DNA of 10,198 nucleotides from Bordetella parapertussis. GTDB taxonomy: Bacteria; Pseudomonadota; Gammaproteobacteria; Burkholderiales; Burkholderiaceae_C. The stretch spans positions 1 through 10,198 of the forward strand of contig CALQBT020000055.1 in assembly GCA_943328885.2 (NCBI GenBank). The letters run 5' to 3'. Shown piece by piece: positions 1 through 5,904 of this stretch. The number at the start of each line of letters is the position of its first letter. The stretch's first letter is position 1. The translations under genes were made by a program, and so were the position numbers. The notes beneath the pieces were generated by a model. It had not been told where the DNA came from. It was given only the letters and a program-made list of their open reading frames with translations, and did not search any database.

Positions 1-489
1 CATGCCGGCCGGGTGCTGGGCATGGGCGACATCGTCGCGCTGGTCGAGCAAGTACAAAAAGGCGTCGACCTCGGTGCAGCGCAGCAGTTGGCCGACAAGG
101 TCAGGTCGGGCGACGCGTTCGACCTCAACGACTTCCTGATGCAGATCTCGCAGATGAAGAAGATGGGCGGGCTCTCGGGCCTGATGGACAAGCTGCCCAG
201 CGCGATGACGGCCAAGGCCGGCAAGGTCGACATGGACAAGGCCGAGCGCGACGTGCGCCGCATGGAAGGCATCATCCAGTCGATGACAGCGCTCGAGCGC
301 CGCAAACCCGAACTGCTCAAGGCCAGCCGCAAGCGCCGCGTTGCCGCCGGCGCCGGCGTGCAGGTTCAGGAGGTCAACCGCATGCTCAACCAGTTCGAGC
401 AGATGCAGGGCATGATGAAGAAGATGAAGGGCGGCGGCATGATGAAGATGATGAAGCGCATGGGCGGCATGAAGGGGCTGATGGGCTGA
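1..489 (+). CDS. ffh: Signal recognition particle protein Ffh (SRP54), C-terminal part only
   Basis: Ffh is the GTPase subunit of the bacterial signal recognition particle. It binds 4.5S RNA and signal sequences of nascent membrane proteins and delivers ribosomes to FtsY. The gene enters from the left edge in frame 1, so only the last 162 codons are present. The visible start HAGRVLGMGD is the end of the G domain (family pattern S-R-x-L-G-M-G-D). The rest is the M domain. It includes the RNA-binding helix-turn-helix stretch SRKRRVAAGAGVQVQEVNRM at about positions 322-381, followed by a methionine- and lysine-rich tail (MMKKMKGGGMMKMMKRMGG) that fits the flexible signal-binding tail of E. coli Ffh. 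The second glycine-flanked residue of the R-[IV]-A-x-G-x-G motif is alanine; this position varies in the family. The stop lies 15 bp from the convergent ftsY stop. The ATG at 13 is internal and not the true start. Confidence 0.97.
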   Translation, partial: HAGRVLGMGDIVALVEQVQKGVDLGAAQQLADKVRSGDAFDLNDFLMQISQMKKMGGLSGLMDKLPSAMTAKAGKVDMDKAERDVRRMEGIIQSMTALERRKPELLKASRKRRVAAGAGVQVQEVNRMLNQFEQMQGMMKKMKGGGMMKMMKRMGGMKGLMG

Positions 490-498
490 TGGGCTGAT
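475..498 (+). repeat. Three tandem copies of GGGCTGAT across the ffh stop codon
   Basis: The octamer GGGCTGAT occurs three times in a row at 475-482, 483-490 and 491-498. The first copy encodes the last Leu-Met of Ffh and the second contains the TGA stop (487-489). Gain or loss of the third copy would not change the protein, because the stop is already in copy two. This short array fills almost the whole gap between ffh and the convergent ftsY. Confidence 0.8.
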
Positions 499-504
499 GC
501 GCGA

Positions 505-1710
505 TCAAGCCAGCAAGGCCTGCGCAAACTCCCGCGCGCTGAAGGTCTGCAGGTCCTCCAGCTTCTCGCCCACGCCGATGAAATAAACCGGCACCGGCCG
601 CAGCGCCGGGTCGCGATCCGAGCGATCGCGCGCCCACAGCGAAATCGCCGCCAGCACCCCGCCCTTGGCGGTGCCATCGAGCTTGGTGACGATCAGGCCG
701 GTCAAGCCCAGCACCTCGTCGAAGGCCTTGACCTGGGCCAGCGCGTTCTGGCCGGTGTTGCCGTCGACCACCAGCAAGACCTCGTGTGGCGCGCCAGCAT
801 CGGCCTTGGCGATCACACGCTTGATCTTGCGCAGCTCTTCCATCAGGTGCAGCTGGGTCGGCAGCCGGCCGGCGGTGTCGGCGATGACCACGTCGCGGCC
901 GCGCGCCTTGCCCGCCGTCACCGCGTCGAAGGCCACTGCGGCCGGATCGGCACCCTCCTGGCTGACGATCTCGACCCGGTTGCGGTCGGCCCAGACCGCC
1001 AACTGCTCGCGCGCGGCGGCGCGGAAGGTGTCGGCAGCGGCCAGCAGCACCGTTCGCTCGGCTTCGGCCAGGTGGTGCGTGAGCTTGCCGATGCTGGTGG
1101 TCTTGCCTGCGCCGTTGACCCCCACGACCATCATCACCGTGGGCTGAAACTGACCCACGACCAAGGGCTGCTCGAGCGGCGCGAGCAACTCGGCCAGCGC
1201 ATCGGCCAGCAAGCCCTTGACGCGCGCCGGGTCGGTCGCCTTGGCGTCCTTGACGCGTCGCTTGAGGTCAAGCAGCAAAAATTCGGTCGCACGAACGCCC
1301 GCGTCGGCCATCAACAGCGCTGCCTCCAGTTCCTCGTACAGCGCATCGTCGATCTGGGTGCCGGTAAAGACCTGGGCAATGCTGCTGCCGGTCTTGCGCA
1401 AGCCATTGCGCAACTTGTCGAGCCAGGATTGCCGGCTGGGTTCAGGGCCTGGCGCGACGGCGGACAACAAGGCCACCTCGGTCGGCGATGCCGTTGAGAC
1501 ATCGACCGGCGCAGCCGTCGCACCGACGAGTTTGGCCACCGCTGCCGATGTCGACTTCCACCACGAGCTGACTGCCGGCTGGGCCTCGGCCGAGGCGACC
1601 GGCAGAGCCGGCGGCGCCATGGGCTCTGCTGTCTCGAGCTTGGGGGATGCCGAGGCTTCGGCGGGTGGGGTCGGCGCGGGTGCGGTCTTTTTCTTGAAGA
1701 AGCTGAACAT
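505..1710 (-). CDS. ftsY: Signal recognition particle receptor FtsY
   Basis: FtsY is the membrane-associated GTPase that receives the SRP-ribosome complex and passes it to the Sec translocon. The protein is 401 residues from the chosen ATG at 1710. The N-terminus MFSFFKKK is a typical short amphipathic, basic membrane anchor, followed by an Ala/Pro-rich low-complexity linker to about residue 90. The N domain covers about 95-180. The G domain shows the P-loop GVNGAGKTTS (about 197-206), the SRP-GTPase insertion-box motif ADTFRAAAREQL (about 226-237), DTAGR (about 278-282), TKLDG (about 342-346) and the closing GVGEKLEDLQTF. Before the last motif there is about a dozen extra residues (ARDRSDRDPAL) compared with E. 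coli FtsY. A GTG at 1734 in the same frame is an alternative start; the ATG is preferred because MFSFFKKK matches the family N-terminus, although neither has a strong ribosome binding site. The acidic A domain of E. coli FtsY is replaced by a much less acidic linker. Confidence 0.97.
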   Translation of the reverse strand: MFSFFKKKTAPAPTPPAEASASPKLETAEPMAPPALPVASAEAQPAVSSWWKSTSAAVAKLVGATAAPVDVSTASPTEVALLSAVAPGPEPSRQSWLDKLRNGLRKTGSSIAQVFTGTQIDDALYEELEAALLMADAGVRATEFLLLDLKRRVKDAKATDPARVKGLLADALAELLAPLEQPLVVGQFQPTVMMVVGVNGAGKTTSIGKLTHHLAEAERTVLLAAADTFRAAAREQLAVWADRNRVEIVSQEGADPAAVAFDAVTAGKARGRDVVIADTAGRLPTQLHLMEELRKIKRVIAKADAGAPHEVLLVVDGNTGQNALAQVKAFDEVLGLTGLIVTKLDGTAKGGVLAAISLWARDRSDRDPALRPVPVYFIGVGEKLEDLQTFSAREFAQALLA

Positions 1711-1756
1711 TTTCGATTCTGGTGACAGCGGCACTGGAGCCCCGCAGGAAGGACCC

Positions 1757-1762
1757 TATAAT
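1757..1762 (+). promoter_or_regulatory. -10 box of the tRNA promoter
   Basis: A perfect TATAAT sits 11 bases before the first base of the tRNA, which would put transcription start a few bases upstream of the mature 5' end. The -35 region is poor; TGGAGC at 1735-1740 matches 3 of 6 consensus bases at a 16-base spacing. The site lies in the short gap between the divergent ftsY and tRNA genes. Confidence 0.65.
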
Positions 1763-1773
1763 CGCAGACTCGT

Positions 1774-1850
<77 letters not shown>

Positions 1851-1866
1851 TCAGCATCAAGCAATC

Positions 1867-1898
1867 GGCCCCGTTCGCAAGACGGGGCTTTGTTGTTT
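1867..1898 (+). terminator. Intrinsic terminator of the tRNA gene
   Basis: A 7-bp perfect stem, GCCCCGT (1868-1874) with ACGGGGC (1882-1888), encloses a 7-base loop and is followed by the T-rich tract TTTGTTGTTT. It starts 17 bases after the tRNA CCA end, as expected for a monocistronic tRNA transcript. Confidence 0.8.
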
Positions 1899-1959
1899 CT
1901 GGGGCGCTTACTGAGCACGACAGCGGGCACCGCACGCAGCTGGCGAGCGCTCAGGCCGA

Positions 1960-2622
1960 TTACTTGATGGGCGCCCACAGCCCGTCACGGTAGGCGATCT
2001 CGGTCGCTGCCTCGCGCTGGGTCTTTTCCTCCTCGCTGAGGCCGACCTGGTCGCCAATCATCCGCGAGATCGACGGAAAGACGCCCTTGGGCTGGGCATA
2101 TTCGCTGGTCCACAGTTTGGCGCGCAGCAGCGCCTTGGCGCAGTGCAGATAGGCCTGACGCACCGACACCACGATGGCGCATTTCGGCAGCTTGTCCTGC
2201 ACCGCCATCGATGCCAGCAGTTCGGGATCGGTCGACAGCCGGGCGGTCCCGGCCAAGCGCACCGTCTCGTGGGTGCCGGGCAGCAGAAAGATCAGCGCAA
2301 TTTCAGGGTTCTCCAGCAGGTTCTTCAGCGTATCGAGCCGGTTGTTGCCCGGACGGTCGGCCAGGGCGACGGTGTGCGCGTCGATCACCTTGAACGAACC
2401 CGGCGGATCGCCACGCGGTGTGACGTCCTGCTTGCCCTTGGCATCGGCTGTCGACACCAGGCAAATCGGCGACAGGGCGATGAACCGACCCATGTGGGGG
2501 TCGATGCGGCCGATATCCTTGACTGCCGCCGCGACGCTCACCGGCGCATAGGACGCAACCAAGGCAGCCGCGCCTTGGGCATCAAGGGTGGCAGGGATCC
2601 GGGACGAAACCGAGTCGGTCAT
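1960..2622 (-). CDS. FMN-binding pyridoxamine 5'-phosphate oxidase-fold protein
   Basis: A 220-residue protein of the split-barrel FMN-binding (PPOX) superfamily. It resembles the subfamily named after Deinococcus DR_2398 and Mycobacterium MSMEG_1061, whose members lack an established substrate. Family signs are SPICLVSTADAKGKQDVTPR (about 51-70), GDPPGSF (71-77), LADRPGNNRLDTLKNLLENP (about 88-107), the beta hairpin VRLAGTARL (about 121-129), and AYLHCAKALLRAKLW (about 157-171). The last matches the C-terminal helix typical of this subfamily. There is no signal peptide, so it is probably cytoplasmic. The ATG at 2622 is preceded by AGGA about 10 bases upstream. It stands alone on its strand and is divergent from the binding-protein gene at 2945. 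It is not true PdxH: the biosynthetic enzyme's C-terminal PLP-binding signature is absent. Subfamily assignment is from memory of motifs; the superfamily call is firm. Confidence 0.88.
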   Translation of the reverse strand: MTDSVSSRIPATLDAQGAAALVASYAPVSVAAAVKDIGRIDPHMGRFIALSPICLVSTADAKGKQDVTPRGDPPGSFKVIDAHTVALADRPGNNRLDTLKNLLENPEIALIFLLPGTHETVRLAGTARLSTDPELLASMAVQDKLPKCAIVVSVRQAYLHCAKALLRAKLWTSEYAQPKGVFPSISRMIGDQVGLSEEEKTQREAATEIAYRDGLWAPIK

Positions 2623-2944
2623 GGCGACGAGTTCCTGAGGTTGTCAAATAACCAGCACAGCCGATCGTCTCGAAACCGCCGGCCAGGGGACAAGAAATTC
2701 GACCTTCAAACACCTTGTTCCCGCCGGCGTAACCCGAGGAGCGACCCTTGGCGAACGCCGATACCGACTCAGTGTAGACGGCGCGACCGGCCTGCGTCTG
2801 TCATGGGGTTCGACCATGGGTCATCAGCGTTCACGAGAGCGCTTCGGTCCACCCGATTGGCCCCGGAAAGGTCAGGGGCACAATAGAACATCAACCCCAA
2901 AATCCCGGCCTGTCCAAGACCCGGACAGCGCGAGGAACAACACC
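2623..2944. other. Divergent intergenic region, no gene seen
   Basis: About 320 bases between two divergent genes. Frames crossing it give Arg/Pro/Ser-rich, low-complexity translations without family motifs, so I call no gene. An in-frame ATG at 2816 would extend the downstream binding protein by 43 residues. That extension is charged, not hydrophobic, and so does not supply a signal peptide. A candidate plus-strand promoter lies near its right end. Confidence 0.6.
2857..2884 (+). promoter_or_regulatory. Candidate sigma-70 promoter for the ModA-like gene
   Basis: TTGGCC (2857-2862, 4 of 6 to TTGACA) and CACAAT (2879-2884, 4 of 6 to TATAAT) are separated by 16 bases and lie about 60 bases upstream of the chosen ATG at 2945. 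The match is moderate; in G+C-rich DNA such boxes also arise by chance. Confidence 0.35.
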
Positions 2945-3664
2945 ATGCCCAGCCACAGCAACGAAACCGTCGTCAACGTGATGAGCGGCCTGGCCCTGGA
3001 AGTGGCCATCAACCGCTGGCTGAAACCCCGCTTCGAGTCCGAGTCAGGCTTCAGGCTGCGCATCGATTGGCGCCCGACCGCGGCCATCATGAAGTCGATC
3101 GACGAAGGGCAGCGTGCCGATGTGGTGATCGCGATCGCCGGCTCGATGGACCGACTGGTCGAGGCCGGCATCGTCCAGCCGCAAACGCGGGCCACCTTGG
3201 CGGATTCAGCGCTCGGTGTCGGTGTGCGACAGGGGTCGCCCAGGCCCGATGTTTCAACGATCGACGCTTTCAAACGCGCCATGGTCGATGCCCGCGCGGT
3301 GGCCTATTCCAAGGCCGGTGCCAGCGGCATCTATTTCGCGGACCTCATCGTGCGCTTGGGCATCGCGGAGGCGGTCAACGCCAAAGCCGTCATCATCCCC
3401 ATGGGATTCACCGCAGAAAAAGTCGCCAACGGTGAGGCTGATCTTGCCGTGCAGCAGATCAGCGAATTGATGACCGTGCCCGGGATCGACGTGGTCGGGC
3501 CCTTTCCCGCTGAAATCCAGGTGGCATCGCGCTTCGACGCGGCGATCTTCACCGACGCGGCGAACTCACCAGGCGCGCAGGCATTCCTGCGCCTGCTCAC
3601 CTCGCCGGCCGCCGCGCAGGCCTACGCCGACGGCGGCCTGAGCTCCCGGCTTGCGCTGCGCTGA
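2945..3664 (+). CDS. ModA-like substrate-binding domain protein without a signal peptide
   Basis: A 239-residue protein with the type 2 periplasmic-binding fold of the molybdate-binding (ModA, COG0725-like) group. It starts directly with the first strand and helix, VVNVMSGLALEVAINRWL (about 9-26). IDEGQRADVVIAIAGSMDRL (about 52-71) matches the family pattern G-x-x-A-D-V-x-x-x-A-x-x-x-x-x-x-L. YSKAGASGIYFADLIVRLGI (about 121-140) and the tail SPAAAQAYADGGL also fit. The ATG at 2945 has AGGAA 8 bases upstream. No export signal is visible from this start or from the longer frame, and no modB or modC permease genes follow. It may therefore work in the cytoplasm as a ligand sensor or carrier, or be an enzyme-like relative. 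Only 17 bases separate it from the racemase-like gene, so the two are probably co-transcribed. The ligand is unknown; a molybdate role is not supported by context. Confidence 0.82.
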   Translation: MPSHSNETVVNVMSGLALEVAINRWLKPRFESESGFRLRIDWRPTAAIMKSIDEGQRADVVIAIAGSMDRLVEAGIVQPQTRATLADSALGVGVRQGSPRPDVSTIDAFKRAMVDARAVAYSKAGASGIYFADLIVRLGIAEAVNAKAVIIPMGFTAEKVANGEADLAVQQISELMTVPGIDVVGPFPAEIQVASRFDAAIFTDAANSPGAQAFLRLLTSPAAAQAYADGGLSSRLALR

Positions 3665-3681
3665 CCGCAAAAGGAGCCGAT

Positions 3682-4371
3682 ATGTCCGCACGCCCCCGCA
3701 TCGTCCTTCTCCACGGCACACCGGTGGCGATGGTGCCGATTCAGCAGGCATTTGCCGCCCGTTGGCCAGAGGCGGAAATCGTCGATCTGCTCGATGCCTC
3801 GCTGTCCATCGATCGCGCGAAAGACCACGATCTTTCGCCGCGCATGGTCGACCGGTTCATGGAGCTCGGCGCTTATGCGCATCGCATCGGGGCCGCTGGC
3901 ATCTTGGTCACTTGTTCGGCCTTCGGTCCAGCGATCGAACGCATGGGGCGAGAACTGCCCATTCCCGTGCTGAAACCCAACGATGCGATGTTCCAAGCGG
4001 CCCTTTCCAGGGGCACGCGCATCGGCATGCTCGCGACCTTCGCGCCGTCGGTGCTGACCATGACGGACGAGTTCGACGCGTTTGCCCTCGCCGCCGGTTC
4101 ACCGGCCACATTGCGCACCATCGTCGTTGACGGGGCCATGGATGCGTTGCGCAAGGGCGATGCGCAGACGCACAACGAACTGGTCGCCGCGCGGGCACCG
4201 GAGCTGGCCGACTGCGATGCGATCATGTTGGCGCATTTTTCGACGTCGCGAGCCTTCGATCTCACGCGCCAGGCTGTCAAGACGCCGCTGCTGACGTCGC
4301 CAGATTCAGCAGTCGACCGCCTGCGCGATCTGGTCGGCACCAGCGCGCGCCAGGCACCGGCGCGAAAATGA
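3682..4371 (+). CDS. Aspartate/glutamate racemase-superfamily protein
   Basis: A 229-residue cytoplasmic protein of the Asp/Glu/hydantoin racemase superfamily, whose members use one or two cysteines for cofactor-free proton transfer at a carbon next to a carboxylate. The N-terminal strand RIVLLHGTPVAM (about 6-17) is followed by the first half-site GAAGILVTCSAFGPAIE (about 70-86) with the candidate catalytic Cys78. The second half has TRIGMLATFAPSVLTM (about 112-127) and the equivalent loop CDAIMLAHFSTSRA (about 178-191), which has no cysteine where the second catalytic Cys normally sits (His185 and Ser187 are there). Cys178 is seven residues before that loop position and is unlikely to replace it. 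A one-cysteine site suggests an isomerase or decarboxylase, or a one-sided racemase, but this is inference. AGGAG lies 7 bases before the ATG. It is second in a probable two-gene operon with the ModA-like gene. Confidence 0.85.
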   Translation: MSARPRIVLLHGTPVAMVPIQQAFAARWPEAEIVDLLDASLSIDRAKDHDLSPRMVDRFMELGAYAHRIGAAGILVTCSAFGPAIERMGRELPIPVLKPNDAMFQAALSRGTRIGMLATFAPSVLTMTDEFDAFALAAGSPATLRTIVVDGAMDALRKGDAQTHNELVAARAPELADCDAIMLAHFSTSRAFDLTRQAVKTPLLTSPDSAVDRLRDLVGTSARQAPARK

Positions 4372-4401
4372 ATCGGCGCTCACTGGGATTTTGGGCACCT
4401 A

Positions 4402-4437
4402 ACAGTCTGACCTGCTGCTGGCTGGCTGCCAGACTGT
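4402..4437. repeat. Intergenic 8-bp inverted repeat after the racemase-like gene
   Basis: ACAGTCTG (4402-4409) and CAGACTGT (4430-4437) are perfect inverted repeats around a 20-base spacer. Part of the right arm can alternatively pair as CTGGC/GCCAG (4418-4422 with 4428-4432), so the two hairpins exclude each other. No T tract follows on either strand, so a classical terminator is not supported. It begins 30 bases after the racemase-like stop codon. Confidence 0.5.
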
Positions 4438-4495
4438 GCTCGAACGGCGCGCTGGCCTCGCAGCCGGGCGGGCCGTGAATCCAAGCTCGTCTTGT

Positions 4496-4592
4496 CAGCG
4501 ACCGCCACCCGGGTTCGGGTGAAAACCCGTGTCTTCCCGAATGCCGCGAACGGCGTTGAGCCGCTGCCCACGCTTGCCAGCGCGCCTCATCC
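4496..4592 (+). repeat. Dispersed repeat, copy 1 (inverted relative to copy 2)
   Basis: A noncoding element shared with 5590-5688 on the other strand. The outer 44 bases (4496-4539) align without gaps to the other copy at 34 of 44 positions and include the identical 16-mer GGGTGAAAACCCGTGT (4517-4532). The inner end GCCAGCGCGCCTCATCC (4576-4592) matches at 16 of 17. The middle differs in sequence, but both copies carry a hairpin there: GCCG/CGGC at 4543-4554 in this copy. The shared inner end falls in different reading frames relative to the 16-mer in the two copies, which argues against a common protein. It ends 2 bases before the lactonase stop codon at 4595. Confidence 0.75.
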
Positions 4593-4594
4593 GT

Positions 4595-5356
4595 TCACAT
4601 CAGCGCCTGCCGCGCTGCGCCCAGTGCAACCCACTGAACCGGGTCATGGCCGAACAGCACCTGGGTACCCGCTTGTTCGCCCATGGCGCGCAGTCGTCGC
4701 ATCGAGTCGAGCATCTGCTCGCCGTGCCAGACCACCGAGGGTAGAAGCTCGCGCTCCATGTGCTCACGCGAGTAGCAGGCGTCAGCCGTCAGCACAAAGC
4801 GCGAGTCGCGCGCCACCTGTACCACCAAGGACTGATGGCCCGCGGTGTGGCCGGGCGTGGGCACCAACAGGACAGTGCCATCGCCGAACACATCGTGCTC
4901 GCCGTCGATCAGCTGGTAGTTCAGCGGATGCTGCCAGCACCGCGCGTCGTAACGGCTGCCGGGCGCCTGGGCGGCCTGCATCTCGGCGCGCTGAATCAGA
5001 AAAGTGGACCGGCTAAACAGCGGGTTGCAGCCACAGTGGTCAAAGTGCAGGTGCGAGTTGGCCACATACAGGATGTCGTCAGGGACGAGTCCCATGTGCG
5101 CGAGTTGGCCAGGTACGTTCTCGTCCGGGGCGCCGACCATCTGGAACGTGCTGGCGATGCGCTTGCCCAGCACGCCGACCGGATCGACGGCGGCCTCGCA
5201 GGCCACCCCGGTGTCGAACAGCAGCTTGCCCTTGGGATGGATGACCAGAAAGCCAGGCACCGGCACCGTGGTGCTCGTGCCAGGGTGGGCATCGGGGAAG
5301 AACACGCTGCGATCGAAGCGCAAGCGTCCGCAGCACAGCGGGTGAAGAGCGGGCAT
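4595..5356 (-). CDS. Metallo-beta-lactamase-fold hydrolase, N-acyl homoserine lactonase family
   Basis: A 253-residue enzyme predicted to open the lactone ring of N-acyl homoserine lactones, the quorum-sensing signals of many proteobacteria. The dinuclear metal site is complete: H102-x-H104-x-D106-H107, H170 in PGHTAGH, D192 in TADACY and H237 in FGHDP. Tyr195, three residues after the bridging Asp, matches the conserved active-site Tyr of the AHL lactonase AiiA, and the spacing of all ligands is nearly the same as in AiiA. The length is also that of AiiA/AttM-type enzymes (about 250-260). No signal peptide is seen, so it is cytoplasmic. The ATG at 5356 has AAGGA about 10 bases upstream. It is alone on its strand, between inverted copies of a dispersed repeat. 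No luxI or luxR homologue is in the window. Some relatives hydrolyse other lactones, so AHL specificity is inferred. Confidence 0.9.
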   Translation of the reverse strand: MPALHPLCCGRLRFDRSVFFPDAHPGTSTTVPVPGFLVIHPKGKLLFDTGVACEAAVDPVGVLGKRIASTFQMVGAPDENVPGQLAHMGLVPDDILYVANSHLHFDHCGCNPLFSRSTFLIQRAEMQAAQAPGSRYDARCWQHPLNYQLIDGEHDVFGDGTVLLVPTPGHTAGHQSLVVQVARDSRFVLTADACYSREHMERELLPSVVWHGEQMLDSMRRLRAMGEQAGTQVLFGHDPVQWVALGAARQALM

Positions 5357-5589
5357 GGTGTCAGGTCCTTGTCGCAGTCTGGTGGATTATCGGGCGAGAG
5401 CGTGCTGATCGACTGCCGCGCAAGCAATCAGCCGGCCTTGGTGCAAGCGGACTGAGTTGCCGTCCAGGCCTGGGGCCCGATCTGCGCCAAGATCTTGACT
5501 GCCAGCGCCTTTAAATTTGCAGGCCATCATATCGACTTCGCTGAAGCCATTGACCTCGATGCCGGCGGTCAGCAGGCGGGCGCCGTGCT

Positions 5590-5688
5590 GGATGAGCCGC
5601 GCTGGCGGCAGCCGGCGGATCGTCCCGTGGGTCGGGACAACACCCGGAAGAACACGGGTTTTCACCCCATTCCAGGCGGCGATCACTG
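5590..5688 (-). repeat. Dispersed repeat, copy 2 (inverted relative to copy 1)
   Basis: This is the minus-strand counterpart of 4496-4592. Read on the minus strand it starts CAGTGATCGCC (5688-5678), contains GGGTGAAAACCCGTGT (5667-5652), then a hairpin GTCCCG/CGGGAC (5638-5622), and ends GCCAGCGCGGCTCATCC (5606-5590). It is 99 bases against 97 in copy 1; the size difference lies in the hairpin region. It sits 234 bases upstream of the lactonase start, so the two copies face each other across that gene. Confidence 0.75.
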
Positions 5689-5812
5689 CCATGATGGGAC
5701 CGAATTTCCTGCTGCTTGATCAGCATCAGGCTTTTTTGTTCGGATGCCGCGCGCGCCACGAGACTCGCCCGGTGTTCAGCCTCTGCGCCCTCAAATCCGA
5801 GCCCATCCGGAC

Positions 5813-5841
5813 TCGGCTTGACAAGCATCAGCCGATATCAT
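5813..5841 (+). promoter_or_regulatory. Inverted repeat around TTGACA upstream of the CoA-transferase gene
   Basis: TCGGCT (5813-5818) and AGCCGA (5830-5835) form a perfect 6-bp inverted repeat with an 11-base spacer that contains most of a consensus TTGACA (5818-5823). TATCAT (5836-5841) follows at only 12 bases, too short for a normal sigma-70 promoter, so the two boxes are unlikely to work together. The layout would suit an activator- or repressor-controlled start about 65 bases before the gene. Confidence 0.3.
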
Positions 5842-5904
5842 GCCCGCGCATTGTCAGTCGCTAGCGCTGATCGACCCGGACACCGCGAATCCCCTTGGCA
5901 ATAG

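Larger units (their letters stand above)
5357..5904. other. Long divergent intergenic region with a repeat, no certain gene
   Basis: About 550 bases between the lactonase (minus) and CoA-transferase (plus) genes. It contains repeat copy 2 (5590-5688), a hairpin GTCCCG/CGGGAC (5622-5638), and possible control sites near 5813-5841. A minus-strand reading frame of 101 codons (5387-5692) ends 30 bases before the lactonase start. Its first third lies over the repeat; its remaining part (RLIQHGARLLTAGIEVNGF and onward) has fairly coding-like codon third positions but no family I recognise. It could be a small gene, a decayed gene end or chance, so I do not call it. Confidence 0.55.

Noticed and set aside
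784..1497. Plus-strand open frame of 237 codons over ftsY
   Set aside because: It is a shadow of ftsY, with His/Gln/Arg-rich composition and no family motif; the opposite strand has a complete SRP GTPase.
1903..1909. GGCGCTT after the tRNA terminator, same as the tRNA 5' end
   Set aside because: Only seven bases; no integrase or further tRNA likeness, so no support for an attachment site or tRNA remnant.
2642..2647. Minus-strand TTGACA just upstream of the PPOX-fold gene
   Set aside because: A -10 box at normal spacing would fall on the start codon, so it cannot drive a transcript with the observed ribosome binding site.
2816..2944. Upstream extension of the ModA-like gene to the ATG at 2816
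   Set aside because: No ribosome binding site or family likeness, charged low-complexity sequence; the ATG at 2945 has AGGAA at good spacing.
4492..5016. Plus-strand frame sharing the peptide VKTRV with the minus-strand frame at 5387-5692
   Set aside because: The shared peptide comes from the dispersed nucleotide repeat; the two repeat ends are in different frames, so it is not a protein family.
4760..5455. Plus-strand open frame of 231 codons over the lactonase gene
   Set aside because: The opposite frame has the full metal-binding motif set; this one has no recognisable domain.
5387..5692. Minus-strand 101-codon frame upstream of the lactonase
   Set aside because: Its first third overlaps the dispersed repeat and no family is recognised. 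Part of its codon use looks coding-like, so it was described in the intergenic entry but not called.
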